Below are positions 45,436 through 56,262 of a DNA stretch of 64,000 bases, piece by piece (the stretch's first letter is position 1; every line of letters starts with the position of its first letter). Source of the DNA: Ochotona curzoniae. Its lineage: Eukaryota; Chordata; Mammalia; Lagomorpha; Ochotonidae. Location of the stretch: positions 79,290,894 through 79,354,893 of the forward strand of contig NW_024467119.1 in NCBI RefSeq assembly GCF_017591425.1. Direction: 5' to 3'. Under the pieces are notes generated by a model. It was not told the DNA's origin and made no database searches. It saw only the letters and a list, made by a program, of their open reading frames with translations. Made by a program: the position numbers and the translations under genes.

Positions 45436-45729
45436 TTAAAGATTTTTTTTTTTTATTGGAAAGTAAGATCTTCTGTCCACTAATTCACTCCCCAAGTGGC
45501 CGCAATACCCAGAGCTGAGCTGATCCAAAGCCAGGAGCCAGCAGTTTCTTCTGGGTCTCTCAAGTGGGTGCAAGGTCCCAAGGCTTTGGGCCGTCCTCAA
45601 TTGCTTTCCCAGGCCACAAGCAGGGAGCTGGATGGGAAGCGGGGCTGCTGGAATTAGAACCAGCACACAAATGGGATCCTGGTGCATGCAAGGCAAAAAC
45701 TTTCAGCTGCTAGGCTACTGCGCCAGGCC
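45436..45729 (-). mobile_element. CSINE
   Basis: 'tttaaagatttttttttttttattggaaag' tail, 'ggccgtcctcaattgctttccc', head 'tgcgccaggccc'. The usual purine-rich segment near the tail is deleted. Confidence 0.9.
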
Positions 45730-45799
45730 CTCCTTTTTAATTTTTAAAGACTCCTTGAGTGTGTGATTTCAAAAAACTTTTGTGCCAAAATAAACTTTT

Positions 45800-46127
45800 T
45801 TTTTTCAAGAGTTGTTTATATTTATTGGAAAGGCATATTTACAGAGAGAAGGAGAAACAGAAAAAAAGATCTTCCGTCTGCTGGTTCAATCTCCAAATGA
45901 TCACAATCTCTGGAGCTAAGCTGATCTGAAACCAGGAGCCAGGAGCCTCCTCCTGACCTCTCATGAGGGTGCAGGGTCCCAAGGCTTTGGGCCGTCCTCT
46001 ACTGCTTTCCCAGGCACAAGCAGGGAGCTGGATGGGAAGTGGAGCATCTGGGACACAAACTGGCACCCACATGGAATACTAACGCCTGCAAGCGTAATAT
46101 TAGCCAATTGAGCTATTGTGCCAGGCC
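45800..46127 (-). mobile_element. CSINE
   Basis: 'gttgtttatatttattggaaaggcatatttacag' tail, 'gggacacaaactggcacccacatgg', head 'attgtgccaggccc'. Confidence 0.9.
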
Positions 46128-47244
46128 CTAAACTTTTCTTTAAATTCTATTTTTCCACAAACTTTTAAAAATACTTTTAACTAACTCTCCCTGAGTATGT
46201 CTATTGAAGATTCCGTACCTTACTATTATATTAAAAGAAGTGATGGGTTAGTAAAAAATATATATATATTATTAGTTTTATGTGTTTGTAGTCCTAGATC
46301 TGATACCTTGAACCATGATCAGTATAAAAAATTAACTGAAACTATAACTTGTCTTAGCCCCTAAAGTCTTATACTAGCTGAACACAGGTAAATAGGACAG
46401 TGACCTTCTTTTAGTGTCTCACTTCATTCATTTCAGCATGCTGTTTGTAAGAAGCTGTAGTTGTGTGGTCAGACCAGTTTTCAGGCTGTTAGTGGTATGG
46501 TTGCATCACACAGAGCCAGCAGCGTTGACTCAAGGTGGTGTTAGTAGTTTTACTTGGCCTGTCTGCCTAATCATTACCAAGCCCCGAGGTGTAATTTAAA
46601 GCTTTCTGTACAGAATTTGTTTGAATATGCCCAACATTGTGCTTTTTAAAGAATATTGTACTTTTTGGCTTCCAAACTCCAAGAATCGATGTTGAATTTT
46701 GTTCTTAGTAGCTGAGCTTTCACTACTTGTTAATTTTCAGTGGAAGTTGACTAATACTAGTTCTCCTGTAAGCCAGAGCATGCTCCAGTTACGAAGTTCA
46801 CCTTGAAATTGAAGGGAAATTAGTCCTGCACATCAATGGTTTGCTTGTACAGACTGCTGGCTAGCCCCATCGTGATTATGTTAAGTGTCTGAATTTCTAG
46901 ATATTAGACATGGCATTTTAGCGATCTTAATTCTGAGCCTTAGAATAATGTTCTTAATGCTTCCCTGGGGTAAACAGTTTCAGTTGAATTTTGGTGGCTG
47001 CCTGCTGCTTTGCTCTTGCCAGCATGTTGTGTCTGGTGCGCACTGTACTACCTACAGATCATTGGTTATTTGCTGTGTGCCGATTATGCAGCATTGTGAA
47101 TGCCCTGACAGTGTAAGGAAGTACTGTGTGGGAGAGAGAAACCTCGTTTAAGATGTGCTTGAAAGGAAACAGTTATTCTGAACTGATAATGTTATGTGGG
47201 ATTTTTTTCACAAAGATCTTTTCTTTTATTTAAATGTTGCTAAG

Positions 47245-47353
47245 GATTTGAAGCGTTCATTACCATCTGGACTTGGTCTCTCAGAAACCCAAATTACATC
47301 TCATGGCTTTGACAATACCAAAGAGGGGGTTATTGAAGCAGGAGCGTATCAAG
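47245..47353 (+). CDS. ARFIP1: ARFIP1, second coding exon, residues 32-67 plus first base of codon 68
   Basis: Acceptor 'gttgctaag' then GAT TTG AAG; the donor is CAAG|gtaagag. The 109 bases translate from DLKRSLPSGLGLSETQITSH to EAGAYQ plus the first base of a glycine codon. This matches arfaptin-1 closely; compared with the human protein as remembered there is an H-to-R change at residue 35 and F-to-Y at residue 66. Phase 0 in, phase 1 out. The stretch is part of the low-complexity, regulatory N-terminal region before the amphipathic helix. Its polypyrimidine tract is weak: T-rich sequence (47208-47231) is separated from the AG by 'taaatgttgcta'. The longer open frame across the exon is intron read-through. 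Confidence 0.95.
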
Positions 47354-47738
47354 GTAAGAGCCTGTATGTTTATCAGGGTGGCGGGGACGGAGGACGGGAG
47401 ACATGCATTGAGTGCTACTTGTTCGTAAGGCACAGAAGTTGAGCGCTTCAGTTCTGTGTGAAGACATGGGTTCATGCTGAGCATCTGCTTTGCCTCGAGA
47501 AGCCTAGAATCTAGGTGTAGATAGAGGCGAGCTACAAGAGCAGCTCCCACTTAGTAGTCTGGGCCTTGAGATCTCACAGTGACCTGCTCTGGTTAGCAGC
47601 ATTTCACTTAATGTTGTCACCACTGCTAAGAGCAGAATTAAGCAGTTCCTACAGGAGGTAAAAGATTTGTGGAAGGTTATGCCTAATAGGCCATTGCACA
47701 TAATTTCACTAATTGTTGTTTAAGAATTGGCTCTAAAG

Positions 47739-47808
47739 GGGCCCACTGCAGTACCCTAGTGGCTAAAGTGCCTGCCTTGCATGCACCAGGATCCCATTTG
47801 GGCACTGA
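47739..47808 (+). mobile_element. CSINE head, left half of a copy split by an ERV-derived insert
   Basis: 'ggcccactgcagtaccctagtggctaaag' to 'catttgggcactga', where the SINE stops at a T-run. The matching downstream part resumes near 49413. Confidence 0.75.
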
Positions 47809-49400
47809 TTTTTTTTTTTTTTCCTAAGTAGTTCTGACTCACTTGGGAAGTACAAATTCTTTTTTTTTAATTTTTATTTAATTTTTATTGCAAAGTCAGA
47901 TATATGGAGAGAGGAGGAGAAACAGAAAGCAAGATCTTCCGTCTGGTGATTCACTCCCCAAGTAACCACAACGGCCGGTGCTGTGCCCATCCAAACAAAG
48001 CAAGGAGCCAGGAATATCTTCTGGGTCTCCCACATGGGTGCAGGATCCCAAGGCTTTGGGCCGTCCTCTACTGCTTTCCCAGGCCACAAGCAGGGAGCTG
48101 GATGGGAAGCAGGGCTGCCGGGATTAGAACCAGCACCCATATGGGATCCAAGAAGTACAGATTCTTATAAAGGGTAATGAATAGCCTCAGGCTAGGAATT
48201 CCAGGCGGGGAGACCTAGGAGCCAATTACTGGAGGCATACTGTGGAAGCCACCTCCCATAGGCCAGGGCAGGTGAGCGAAATGGCCCTGGCCAATCAGTC
48301 TTTCTTTGAAACGATTGACCCCTGCCCTGGTTCACACCCAGGGCTCTGTCCTTGGCTGCCATCTTGCTTGCCACATGTAACCCAATGACCTTGTGACTTA
48401 GTGACCCCTTTGCCCCAGAGCCCCACATCTCCCCCTTTCTTTAATGAATGGGGCAGGGATCCATAGCGGCTGTGCCTGTCTTAGGTTGTCCTCCTCTGAG
48501 GGTCTTACCTATCATTTACTATCCAGCCTTCATGGGACCCTGGGTGACTGTGCCTGGCTTAGGTTACCCTCCTCTATGGGTCTTACCCGTCATTGGCTAG
48601 CCAGCCAAGCCAATGAGATGGGCTTAAACGGCTTATGGGGTGCTAGGCTGTTTTGGCAATTTATTGAAGGGCGACATGAACCCAGGCATCGGGGCGGGTG
48701 GTGATCAGTGGCCGAGTCTTCAACCACTTTAGCCAATAGGGTCACAGTCCTAAAGTGCTGTTGAATAAGCAGGACAAGTTTATTAATATGACAATCAAAG
48801 GGCCAGCAAGGGTGGAAATTAAGATGTTGAGCCATGGAGAGGAAATAAACCATGACTCAAAACACCCCTGCCTGGTCTTGATACTGCCCCTGCGAGACTC
48901 AGGCCCATTGGGGTGACCCGGCTGATGGAGGTCACTGGTTCTCGGTTGACTCTCAGGGATAAGTTAGAAGGCTCTGGGGGATGTAACTCTTCCCAATATA
49001 TTATTTTTAGAAGCAATATGATTAAAATACAAAATCATTGCTGCTACCATTCAGTGCTTTTCCATAGGCTCAAGGGGTCAATCCGGTTTGACAAGCCCAC
49101 CAGACCCCATTAGCAGGGACCAAATAAATGGTAGTTGGAGGTGTCATAATTTGATTGCACAAAGGCTGGTGTTGAGGGGGGACTTTGCCAACACAAATTC
49201 CTTGCCCGGACACAGATGGGATAGTGTCTTGCTGTGCCAGTTGTTGCCAGCAGCACTGACGAGGCGTTGGCTGGTGCAAAAAATTACTTGTTACTGCAAG
49301 GCCCTCATAGAAAGGGGGTGGAGCACTATAACACAGCCAGCAAGAATGAGTGAAATTAAACCCAGACATGTTTAGGGCCCCCCCATTCCGCTTGCATGAG
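47809..49400 (-). mobile_element. Endogenous gammaretrovirus-like env-U3 fragment (defective)
   Basis: Minus strand. From about 49380 a degraded surface-subunit C-terminus carries the CWLC motif (codons at 49342-49331) and a WWAC-TGLTPC block. It is followed by a fusion-peptide-like stretch (about 48960-48880), then directly by a membrane-proximal and membrane-spanning segment (about 48850-48770). The central transmembrane-subunit ectodomain is therefore missing. Stops and frameshifts break it throughout. A polypurine tract (48427-48443) precedes a U3-like region from 48426 with a TATAAG box near 48166-48175. The unit ends at a T-run (47809-47821, poly(A) on its own strand). A CSINE (47861-48151) is inserted in it. 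No gag, pol or second LTR is present; not functional. Confidence 0.75.
47861..48151 (-). mobile_element. CSINE, 5'-truncated, inside the ERV-derived fragment
   Basis: TSD GAAGTACAAATTCT (47847-47860) against GAAGTACAGATTCT (48152-48165). The tRNA-like head is lost after 'cccatatgggatcc'. Confidence 0.9.
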
Positions 49401-49412
49401 GGTCCAGAGAGG

Positions 49413-49675
49413 ATCTGAACTAACTCTGGCAGACCCACTTCCCATTCAGCTCCTTGCTTGTGGCCTGGGAAAGCAGTCAAGGACGGCCCAAAGCCTTGGA
49501 ACCCTGCACCCACATGGGAGACCCAGAGGAAGCTCCTGGCTTCAGATTGGCTCAGCCCTGGCCATTGCGACTGCTTGGGGAGTGAATAATCAGATAAAAG
49601 ATCTTCCTCTCAGTTTCTCTTCCTCTCTGTATATCTGACCTTCCCTTTCCAATAAAAATAAAATCTTAAAAAAAA
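49413..49675 (+). mobile_element. CSINE, right part of the split copy
   Basis: 'ctggcagacccacttcccattcagctcc', 'gtggcctgggaaagcagtcaagg', ending 'ccaataaaaataaaatc' with an A-run. It completes the head at 47739-47808. Confidence 0.85.
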
Positions 49676-50296
49676 GAGAAAGAACTGGCTTTAAAATACT
49701 GAAGTAAATACTCAAAAAGTATATCAGTGCTGTAGGTTGTTTTAGCTTGTAACCAAGAATTTATGACTAGATTGACTTTGATTTGTATAAACATGTTCGA
49801 AAGCAGATCAGAAAATAAGTTTCTCTAATGCTGAACAGTAGCAGACTCTCCAGCTCACTAGTAGCTGGTGGACTCCCTTGGAGCTCTGGTTTCCTACAGT
49901 GAGCATGTGCCTGCATCATCTCGCGAAGGCCAACCCTTGTCTTCCATCTCCCCCTGGTGCAGTCACCCGGGAATTGCTTAATTCCCCCAGCAGCAAGTTA
50001 GGATAGCTCAAGTAAAAAGGTTCTACCCAGGGAAGTTCCCTGGGTAAAAAATGTCCTTAACCAGGGCATTTACTGAAGTCTTCTCATACTGGCGTCCTCT
50101 GTCCTGTCCATGCTGAGAATCCAGGCTTGCAGAAGAAAGTGGGTTCTCAGGCCAAACCACATTGTTTGCATAAATATCTCAGTCACAGCAAGCCACTCTT
50201 AATCATTCTGAGAATGGAGACAGTCCTCCCAAAATTCAAATTCCTAAGGCAACAAAGAAAAGACTTTTTGTTTTTTAAGTACACAATTATAAGAAA

Positions 50297-50702
50297 GGCA
50301 TTTAGCATAGGTTTTAAGACTCTTGTTGGGATGTCCAGATCCCATGTCTGGGTTTGAGTTTCAGCATGCTGCTGCACCCTCCAGGAGTCAGCGGTAACAG
50401 GGCTCAGGTACTTGGGCTCTGCCATCCGCTCAGAAGAACCAGTTTGGATTTCTGCTCCTGTCATCCCCCCTCCCAGCCAACCCTGGCTGCTGTGGGTGTT
50501 TCCTTAGTGGGCAAATAGAAGGGAGAATTTCTCTCTCTTCCTTCTTCCCTCCTTTCTTCCCTATCTCCCTTTCCATTTCCCTCTCCCTCTCTCATTTCCC
50601 TCTGTCTTGCTGGGGGGAGGGCGGGGAGGGGGAGAGAGAAAGAAAAAAAGAGTTTCTGTGTATAGGGACAGTCTCTCTTTCAAATAAATAAAAATGAATG
50701 AA
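50297..50702 (+). mobile_element. CSINE, old subfamily, with expanded pyrimidine/purine tract
   Basis: 'ggcatttagcataggttttaagac' head, 'cagcggtaacagggctcaggtacttggg' centre, CT-rich tract 50530-50610, G-rich run 50611-50635, 'tttcaaataaataaaaatg' tail. Confidence 0.75.
50530..50660. repeat. CT-rich / GA-rich low-complexity tract
   Basis: Polypyrimidine (TC, TTCC, CCTT) switching at about 50610 to G-rich then A/G-rich sequence, inside a SINE 3' region. Confidence 0.85.
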
Positions 50703-50847
50703 AATTAAATGAATGGAAATAGGCAGACTTGGCTATGGTGTAACTCTTTTCTACATATATCCCATATACAGTCATATGTTTGTAATAGAAAAGGGAAATG
50801 ACTTTTAAAAAATGCTCTTCTCTGTAATGTAAAAAAGACATATTATT

Positions 50848-51150
50848 TCTCTTTAGATTTGAGAGGCAGCCACAAGAGAGAAAAGAGAGAGCAAGCCAAA
50901 TGAGTGAGAATGCAAGCTTTCATCCACTGGTTTATTCCTCAGATGCCCACAGTGCCTGGTACTGGACTGCACTGGGCTAGAGCCAAGAGCTGGGCACAAA
51001 CCAGTTCTCTCCTGTAGGTGGCTAAGACCCAGTCACTTGACCCGCCAGCTGCTGCCTTCGAGGATCCCATTAACAGGAAGCTGAAATCAGACCTGGCACG
51101 GGGATCCAAGCAGAAACCTTAACCACTAAGCCAAAACCCACTCCTATATA
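50848..51150 (-). mobile_element. CSINE, old subfamily
   Basis: 'tttagatttgagaggcagccac' tail, 'ctttcatccactggtttattcctcag', 'aacaggaagctgaaatcagacc', 'ccttaaccactaagccaaaaccc' head. Confidence 0.75.
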
Positions 51151-51817
51151 AGTCACTTTTCATGTTTTGCTGTAAAACCATGTAAACATTTGTATATGGA
51201 AAATAAATCATTTTCTTGGTAGAGGTCTTGTTAAAATGGCTAATATGTAGTTGAATATATTAATCCTAGTGCTGCATTTTAACTTCACAAAATAAAAAGA
51301 TCCTTGTGCTTTTAAAATCCTTCACATCTGGCAGATGGTAGTAGTTTATATTTTTATTGTACTATTGGGAAATATTGTCTTCAAGAGTAACTTTCATTTT
51401 GAAATATGTCATTTTTGAAATTTTTGTTTTTCGTGGTATAGTCCCTTAGTCTCAGGGACTTCCCCTTCCACTTGCCCTCTTCCCATCCCACCCCTCACTG
51501 TTTTCACCATTACAAATCCATCATTGTTCTATTTAATCATAAACCGGTCAAGACTATGAAATGGGCTATCTAGTGACATCATTTTTTTTCACTTTTCATT
51601 CTTATATTTAGAAAAGTAAAACTATAACAGTAAAAATTGTGATAGAGCAAGGCTCATAAGAATGAAGTATGCCCCCCCAAAAAAGTGAATTATGCTTGGT
51701 ACCTGGATTTTGTTTTAATGGGTATTTTAATCATTGCATACATTAGATTCCTATTCCTAGATTTGTTATTGACATGAAATAGAGCTAGTTCTCCAAATTT
51801 AATAAGGTCTTGGATTT

Positions 51818-52132
51818 CTTTTTAAGATCTTTTTAATTTTTATTGGAAAGTCAGATATATACAGAGAGGAAGATCTTCTGTCGGCTGATTCACTCCCCAA
51901 ATGGCCACAATGGCTGGAGCTGAGCCAATCCCATACCAGGAACCCAGAGCCTCTTCCAGGTCTCCCACGTGGTACAGGGTCCCAAGGTTTTGGGCCGTCC
52001 TCGACTGCTTTCCCAGGCCACAAGCAGGGAGCTGGATGGGAAGCAGGGCTGCCGGGATTAGAACTGGTGCCCATATGGGATCCCAGCGCGTGCAAGGCGA
52101 GGACTTTAGCCACTGGGCTACCACACCACACC
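51818..52132 (-). mobile_element. CSINE
   Basis: TSD AAGGTCTTGGATTT (51804-51817) against AAGGTCTTGAATTT (52133-52146). Head 'gctaccacaccacacc' is mutated. Confidence 0.92.
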
Positions 52133-52974
52133 AAGGTCTTGAATTTTTGAGTCACTTTTTAATTGGGTGTTGATGAATATAGTAAGTAAATTAGTAGCTT
52201 AAAGGGTTATAATATTAAAGATACAGAGAAGCTGTCACTTCTTTTAAAGACAAAGCAGAAAAGGTAAAGACCCAGTTGGTCTCAGCAGCAGATTACCTAC
52301 CATTCTACTTTGGGAAGTTATGTATCCTTTGTGTTATATTAGATACATACCATATTGTGCTATTGTGTAAATTCTTACTCAGAATTAATACACAGCAATA
52401 ACTAGAACATTGTAACTCTATTTCTGGGGTGATGGAGATGTGGAACCATAGTAGGCTTCTTTTACTTAACATTGCCTTCTAGAAACATTTAAAATGCCTT
52501 CTACTTCAGTAACTTGTTGATTAATGTGTTGAATTTTACTTGGAGATATTGTGGTGTGGATTCACAACATTTGAGGCTCTAGCAAGAAATTGTTTTGCCT
52601 CTCCGAGCCTCATGTTTCTTACAGTGTAATGTGAGAGTTTAGAGTAGTCTAAAGTTTGCATTTTAATGTGAGATACCATCTAAATTGAAGTTTTCACAGT
52701 TTTAGAAGTTTTCACTGGTGATGGATTCCACATCAAAGCTTAGTGTCTGAAATATGACCAATCATTATTTTAAGAAAGTAGGTTGAGTCTTTTCAATTGG
52801 ACACTTCAACTACGAGTTTGATTCATGTTTTCTAGAGAACTTGGGAAAGAAAATGATGGAAAGGAAAAGTAAATTGCAGACATTATTCTCAGCTAAGTGT
52901 GAAAGGACATTCCTCTTTTTTCGACTTCTTTTCAGTGACTATCCCATTTTCTTTGGTTCACTCCTGGACAGCGT

Positions 52975-53100
52975 TGGGTGGCATTTCTTACTCTGTAGAT
53001 AAAAAAGGCTCAGAGAAATTAAGTAATTTGCCATAATGTTTCTGATGTTACCTGCGTACATGGTAGTTAAAGCCAGGATTTCAGTCCCTGAAACTTGGTG
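52975..53100 (-). mobile_element. MIR (diverged)
   Basis: 'ctgtagataaaaaaggctcagag', 'gaaattaagtaatttgcc' and 'gttaaagccaggatttcagtccc' in antisense MIR order. Confidence 0.55.
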
Positions 53101-53267
53101 TGTTTTAATCAGAAAATCATGTTCTTTTCCTCTGGTGTAGATGAGTAACTTATGGGAAAAAAAACAAAAACAAAACCGTAGATTCCTGTTTTTCCTGATG
53201 ATCAGTAGATCTTGTGTAGTATCCCAAGCTTGTTCTAAAAACTTCTTGTGATCAAAGAATCCTTTGT

Positions 53268-53450
53268 AGCAATGCTTCTCAAACTTCAGACTACGTGCCA
53301 ATCAGCCACAGGGATCTTGTGAACATGGGGTTCTGGGTCAGTAGGTCTGGGACAGGGCCTGGAGGTTTTCCCTTGCTCACAAGCTTACTGCTGACTTGGC
53401 CAGTGGCAGGGCTCCTAAAGAGCAGCAGTCTTTAGTGGGTGAGGTTTGAT
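53268..53450. mobile_element. MER5A-like hAT remnant
   Basis: 'gcaatgcttctcaaacttcagactacgtgccaatcagcc' and 'ttctgggtcagtaggtctgggacagggcc' follow MER5A wording. Confidence 0.6.
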
Positions 53451-53961
53451 TTGTGATTTGAAGTTTTGGCCGTTAATTCCTGTGAAAGGTTCCTGTCAAG
53501 GCTGATACTCACAGTTCTCTAACATATTAAAACATGCTTTAATATCCCTTATATACCTTTGCATTTTTTATTGTTTTTTTCCCTCGTAGGTAAGAGCTGC
53601 AGATCGGGAAATGTTTATATGAGGTTTATTTAACGATGGGACTTCTCGATCATATTCTACTCATTGATTTTAGAAATAACAGAGTCCAGGCACAGTCTCA
53701 GTTAGATATAATGTTGCTGAATCTCTTTGTAGTTATGTGTTTTGCTTGGTTTTGATAGTTGGATGAAAGTTTATACAAGTACTTAGCCTGCTTGTATCCA
53801 TTTATTAGTTCCTTCCTGTGAAAAACAAAAAATATTCATTCCAGTTTTGTTATCCTAGTGTTTGAGTGTCTTGAAGGAGATGGCAGTAAAGCTGTAGGTG
53901 TTATGTAGGATGTGTGGAGGGGGAAAAGGATTTTTCACGGTTGAATGTCTGCCCTTTTCAG

Positions 53962-54057
53962 GTTGCCCAGCACCACCGTTGCCATCTGTTATGTCTCCTA
54001 GCAGGGTAGCTGCTAGTCGCCTGGCTCAACAAGGAAGTGACTTAATTGTTCCTGCAG
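53962..54057 (+). CDS. ARFIP1: ARFIP1, third coding exon: 32-codon cassette (residues 68-99)
   Basis: Acceptor 'cttttcag', donor GCAG|gtattc, 96 bases, phase 1 on both sides, so skipping it keeps the frame. It encodes a PAPPLPSVMSPSRVAASRLA stretch rich in Ser, Pro and Ala, then QQGSDLIVPAG. Known arfaptin-1 isoforms of 373 and 341 residues differ by exactly 32 residues, and this exon fits that difference. The first residue formed at the junction is Gly, then Cys where human has Ser as remembered. The segment is unstructured and lies before the membrane-binding amphipathic helix, so inclusion could tune localisation or phosphorylation; that last point is inference. Confidence 0.95.
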
Positions 54058-54831
54058 GTATTCACTGCACTGATTGGATAAAGCCCTTCTTGCTACTGCT
54101 GAAGCTAAACTAACTCGGTTTCATAATCACTTGTTTATATTCTTAGGTGTGTGTTATCCTAGCTTTTTTTGGTGGCTGCTGCTTTTCTTTCTGTTTTCTC
54201 CTTCCTTGTTTGTTTGACAACGAGGGAAATAATCTTTCTAGCCATAGCCTGCCTTTCTGGCCCTTTACAGTCATCTCAACCATCTCAAACCTAAAATCTA
54301 TCTTTTGCTGAAAACCTTGTAGACGTTGATTTGCTTTAAGCCATCATTTCTTTTCTCTTGAAGGTGTAAGTTCACTTACCTTTTTCTGAAACTCCCAGCT
54401 TTGCACCTCTGCCCTCTGTCTGCAGTTAAACAAAAAAGGAACCTTCAGAAGTTGTTTATTGTTGCTAACGGGTCAGCTGGAAGGGGGTGTGTCTTCTCAT
54501 TATCAGTCTCAATGTATATAGTTGGCAAATTTAAGCAAAATACCACATGATTTACCATTTATATACAGTGAAAAATGTTTGGGAACATAAGGGCAATGTC
54601 TTTATATTGAATTTACTGCAATTTATTGTTGCTAAACCATAAAAATGGGGGGAAATGAATTGCATATTTCCTTTTACTTAAAAAATAGTTAGCGTTTATG
54701 TTTTGTGTCTGTAAGGATTTTGGAAACTTTTGCATGAATTCAATTTGATTGTAGACTACAATGAAACTGTGGCAGTGGCTGCTCCAGCTACATGAATGAG
54801 GGGAGAAAGCTGTTTCCACAACTTTTTTTTT

Positions 54832-55156
54832 TTAAAGATTTATTTTTATTATTTTTTCATTGGAAAGGCGGATATACAGAGAGGAGAGACAGAGAGGAAG
54901 ATCTTCTGTCCGATGATTCACTCCCCAAGTGAGCGCAACGGGCCGATACTATGCCGATCCGAAGCCAGGAGCCTCTTCCGGGTCTCCCACGCGGGTGCAG
55001 GTTCCCAAAGCTTTGGGCCGTCCTCGACTGCCTTCCCAGGCCACAGGCAGGGAGCTGGAAGGGAAGCGGGGCTGCCGGGATTAGAACCGGCGCCCATATG
55101 GGATCCCGGGCGTGCAAGGCGAGGACCTTTAACCACTTGCGCCACCGCGCCGGGCC
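54832..55156 (-). mobile_element. CSINE, young subfamily
   Basis: Duplicated CCACAACTTTTTTTTT at 54816-54831 and 55157-55172. Very close to 30825-31159 over its length, with intact 'gccaccgcgccgggcc' head. Confidence 0.94.
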
Positions 55157-55529
55157 CCACAACTTTTTTTTTACTTTACCTTAGATCAGTGGTGTTTTAA
55201 AAAATATTAGAAAATTTGCACCCCAAATTATTAGCATTATAAGCAGTTGCTAGATTATTAGGTTTGTAGAGTTGTTCTATTGTGTCAATTCCTAAATATT
55301 GGAGCAGTACATTGTGAGGACTTTATATTGCTTTTGTTAATTATTGCCCTTTTTTTCCTCTCTCTCTCTCTTTTTTTTTTTTTGGTCCCTGGAGTACAAA
55401 GAGGTACAGTACGATGTAGAACCTCTTACACATCAGCCTTGCACACTCGCGGTGCTTGGGATATAAAATGTGCATTTTAAAATTTTTTTTTAGATTTTTC
55501 CATATGTGTCAATCCTCTCTTCATGATTT

Positions 55530-55803
55530 TCTTTTTAAATTTGTGTTTGATTACTTGAGAGGCCAAGAGAGGCTGACAGATAGAACTGTGTGCTGGTCAC
55601 TTCTCAGATGCCTGCAGGACTGGGTACAGGCTGGGTCAGGGCTAGAGCTGGGAGCTGGAAAGGCAGTCCAGGTCTCTCATGGACGTGACAGGTGTCCACT
55701 TACTGGACACAGGTGCATATTAGCAGGAAGCTGGAATCTGGAATGGGCTTAAACTGAGACATTCCCAACCAGAATTTCATTTCCAAAGCCAAGAACTAAC
55801 CCA
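55530..55803 (-). mobile_element. CSINE, old subfamily
   Basis: 'tttgattacttgagaggccaagag' tail side, 'cacaggtgcatattagcaggaagctggaatctgg' centre, 'gccaagaactaaccc' head. Confidence 0.7.
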
Positions 55804-55989
55804 TGTAAAATATTTTTAATGACTACTTGAAATTTGGAGTGTTTTTTCAAATCCTCTAAAATTACAACATTGTATTGTTTTTCTGGTCCACATAGTTCGT
55901 AGAAAGATCACCATGGGAATTTGTTACTTGTAGATTTTTGTTGAGAAAGATGGTTTTGATCTACAGCAGTACCTTATGTAGAACAGGAA

Positions 55990-56183
55990 ACTGACTGGAT
56001 TTTGGATGGCAGCTGCCTGCTAATGCACACCCTGCAGGGAGGGCTTCCACAGCTGAATACAGGAGACCAGGGCTGGGTTAGGAGCTCCAGCGTGTACCTT
56101 ACGGCCACTGAGGCAGGAGCCCCAGATGGAAGATCTCTGCCTGTCTTTGTCTTTCCTTCTCTTTCTGCCTTTAAAAGAAAAAA
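55990..56183 (+). mobile_element. CSINE, old, 5'-truncated
   Basis: 'ctgcctgctaatgcacaccctgcagg', 'gagaccagggctgggttaggagctcc', 'ctgcctttaaaagaaaaaa'. The tail has grown into the TA tract that follows. Confidence 0.65.
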
Positions 56184-56262
56184 TTATATATATATATATA
56201 ATTATATTATAATATATATATAATTATATTATATAAATATATTATATTATATATATATAAAA
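56184..56262. repeat. (TA)n tract, about 80 bp, strongly self-complementary
   Basis: TA repeats with TAAT interruptions, immediately after a SINE tail and about 240 bases before the next ARFIP1 exon. Confidence 0.9.

Larger units (their letters stand above)
19625..47244 (+). other. ARFIP1: ARFIP1 intron after the first coding exon (27.6 kb)
   Basis: Bounded by gtaagc at 19625 and an AG at 47243-47244. It is mostly repeats listed separately. Stretches with nothing I can name: 19625-20090, 20160-20970, 28560-29020, 29340-29980, 30340-30805, 31177-32265, 32571-33065, 33234-34970, 35160-35490, 35805-36395, 36613-37140, 37525-38150, 40746-41220, 42861-43325, 44140-44510, 44660-45430 and 46130-47244. 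No additional coding exon was recognised. Confidence 0.85.
47354..53961 (+). other. ARFIP1: ARFIP1 intron (6.6 kb)
   Basis: gtaagag donor to ttttcag acceptor. It contains the nested SINE/ERV block (47739-49675), further CSINEs, MIR and MER5A-like pieces. Nothing recognised in 47354-47738, 49680-50296, 51151-51800, 52150-52970 and 53455-53961. Confidence 0.85.

Noticed and set aside
49070..49513. 147-codon open frame on the minus strand
   Set aside because: A chance fusion of SINE sequence with a degraded env fragment, not a gene; the downstream env parts are in other frames.
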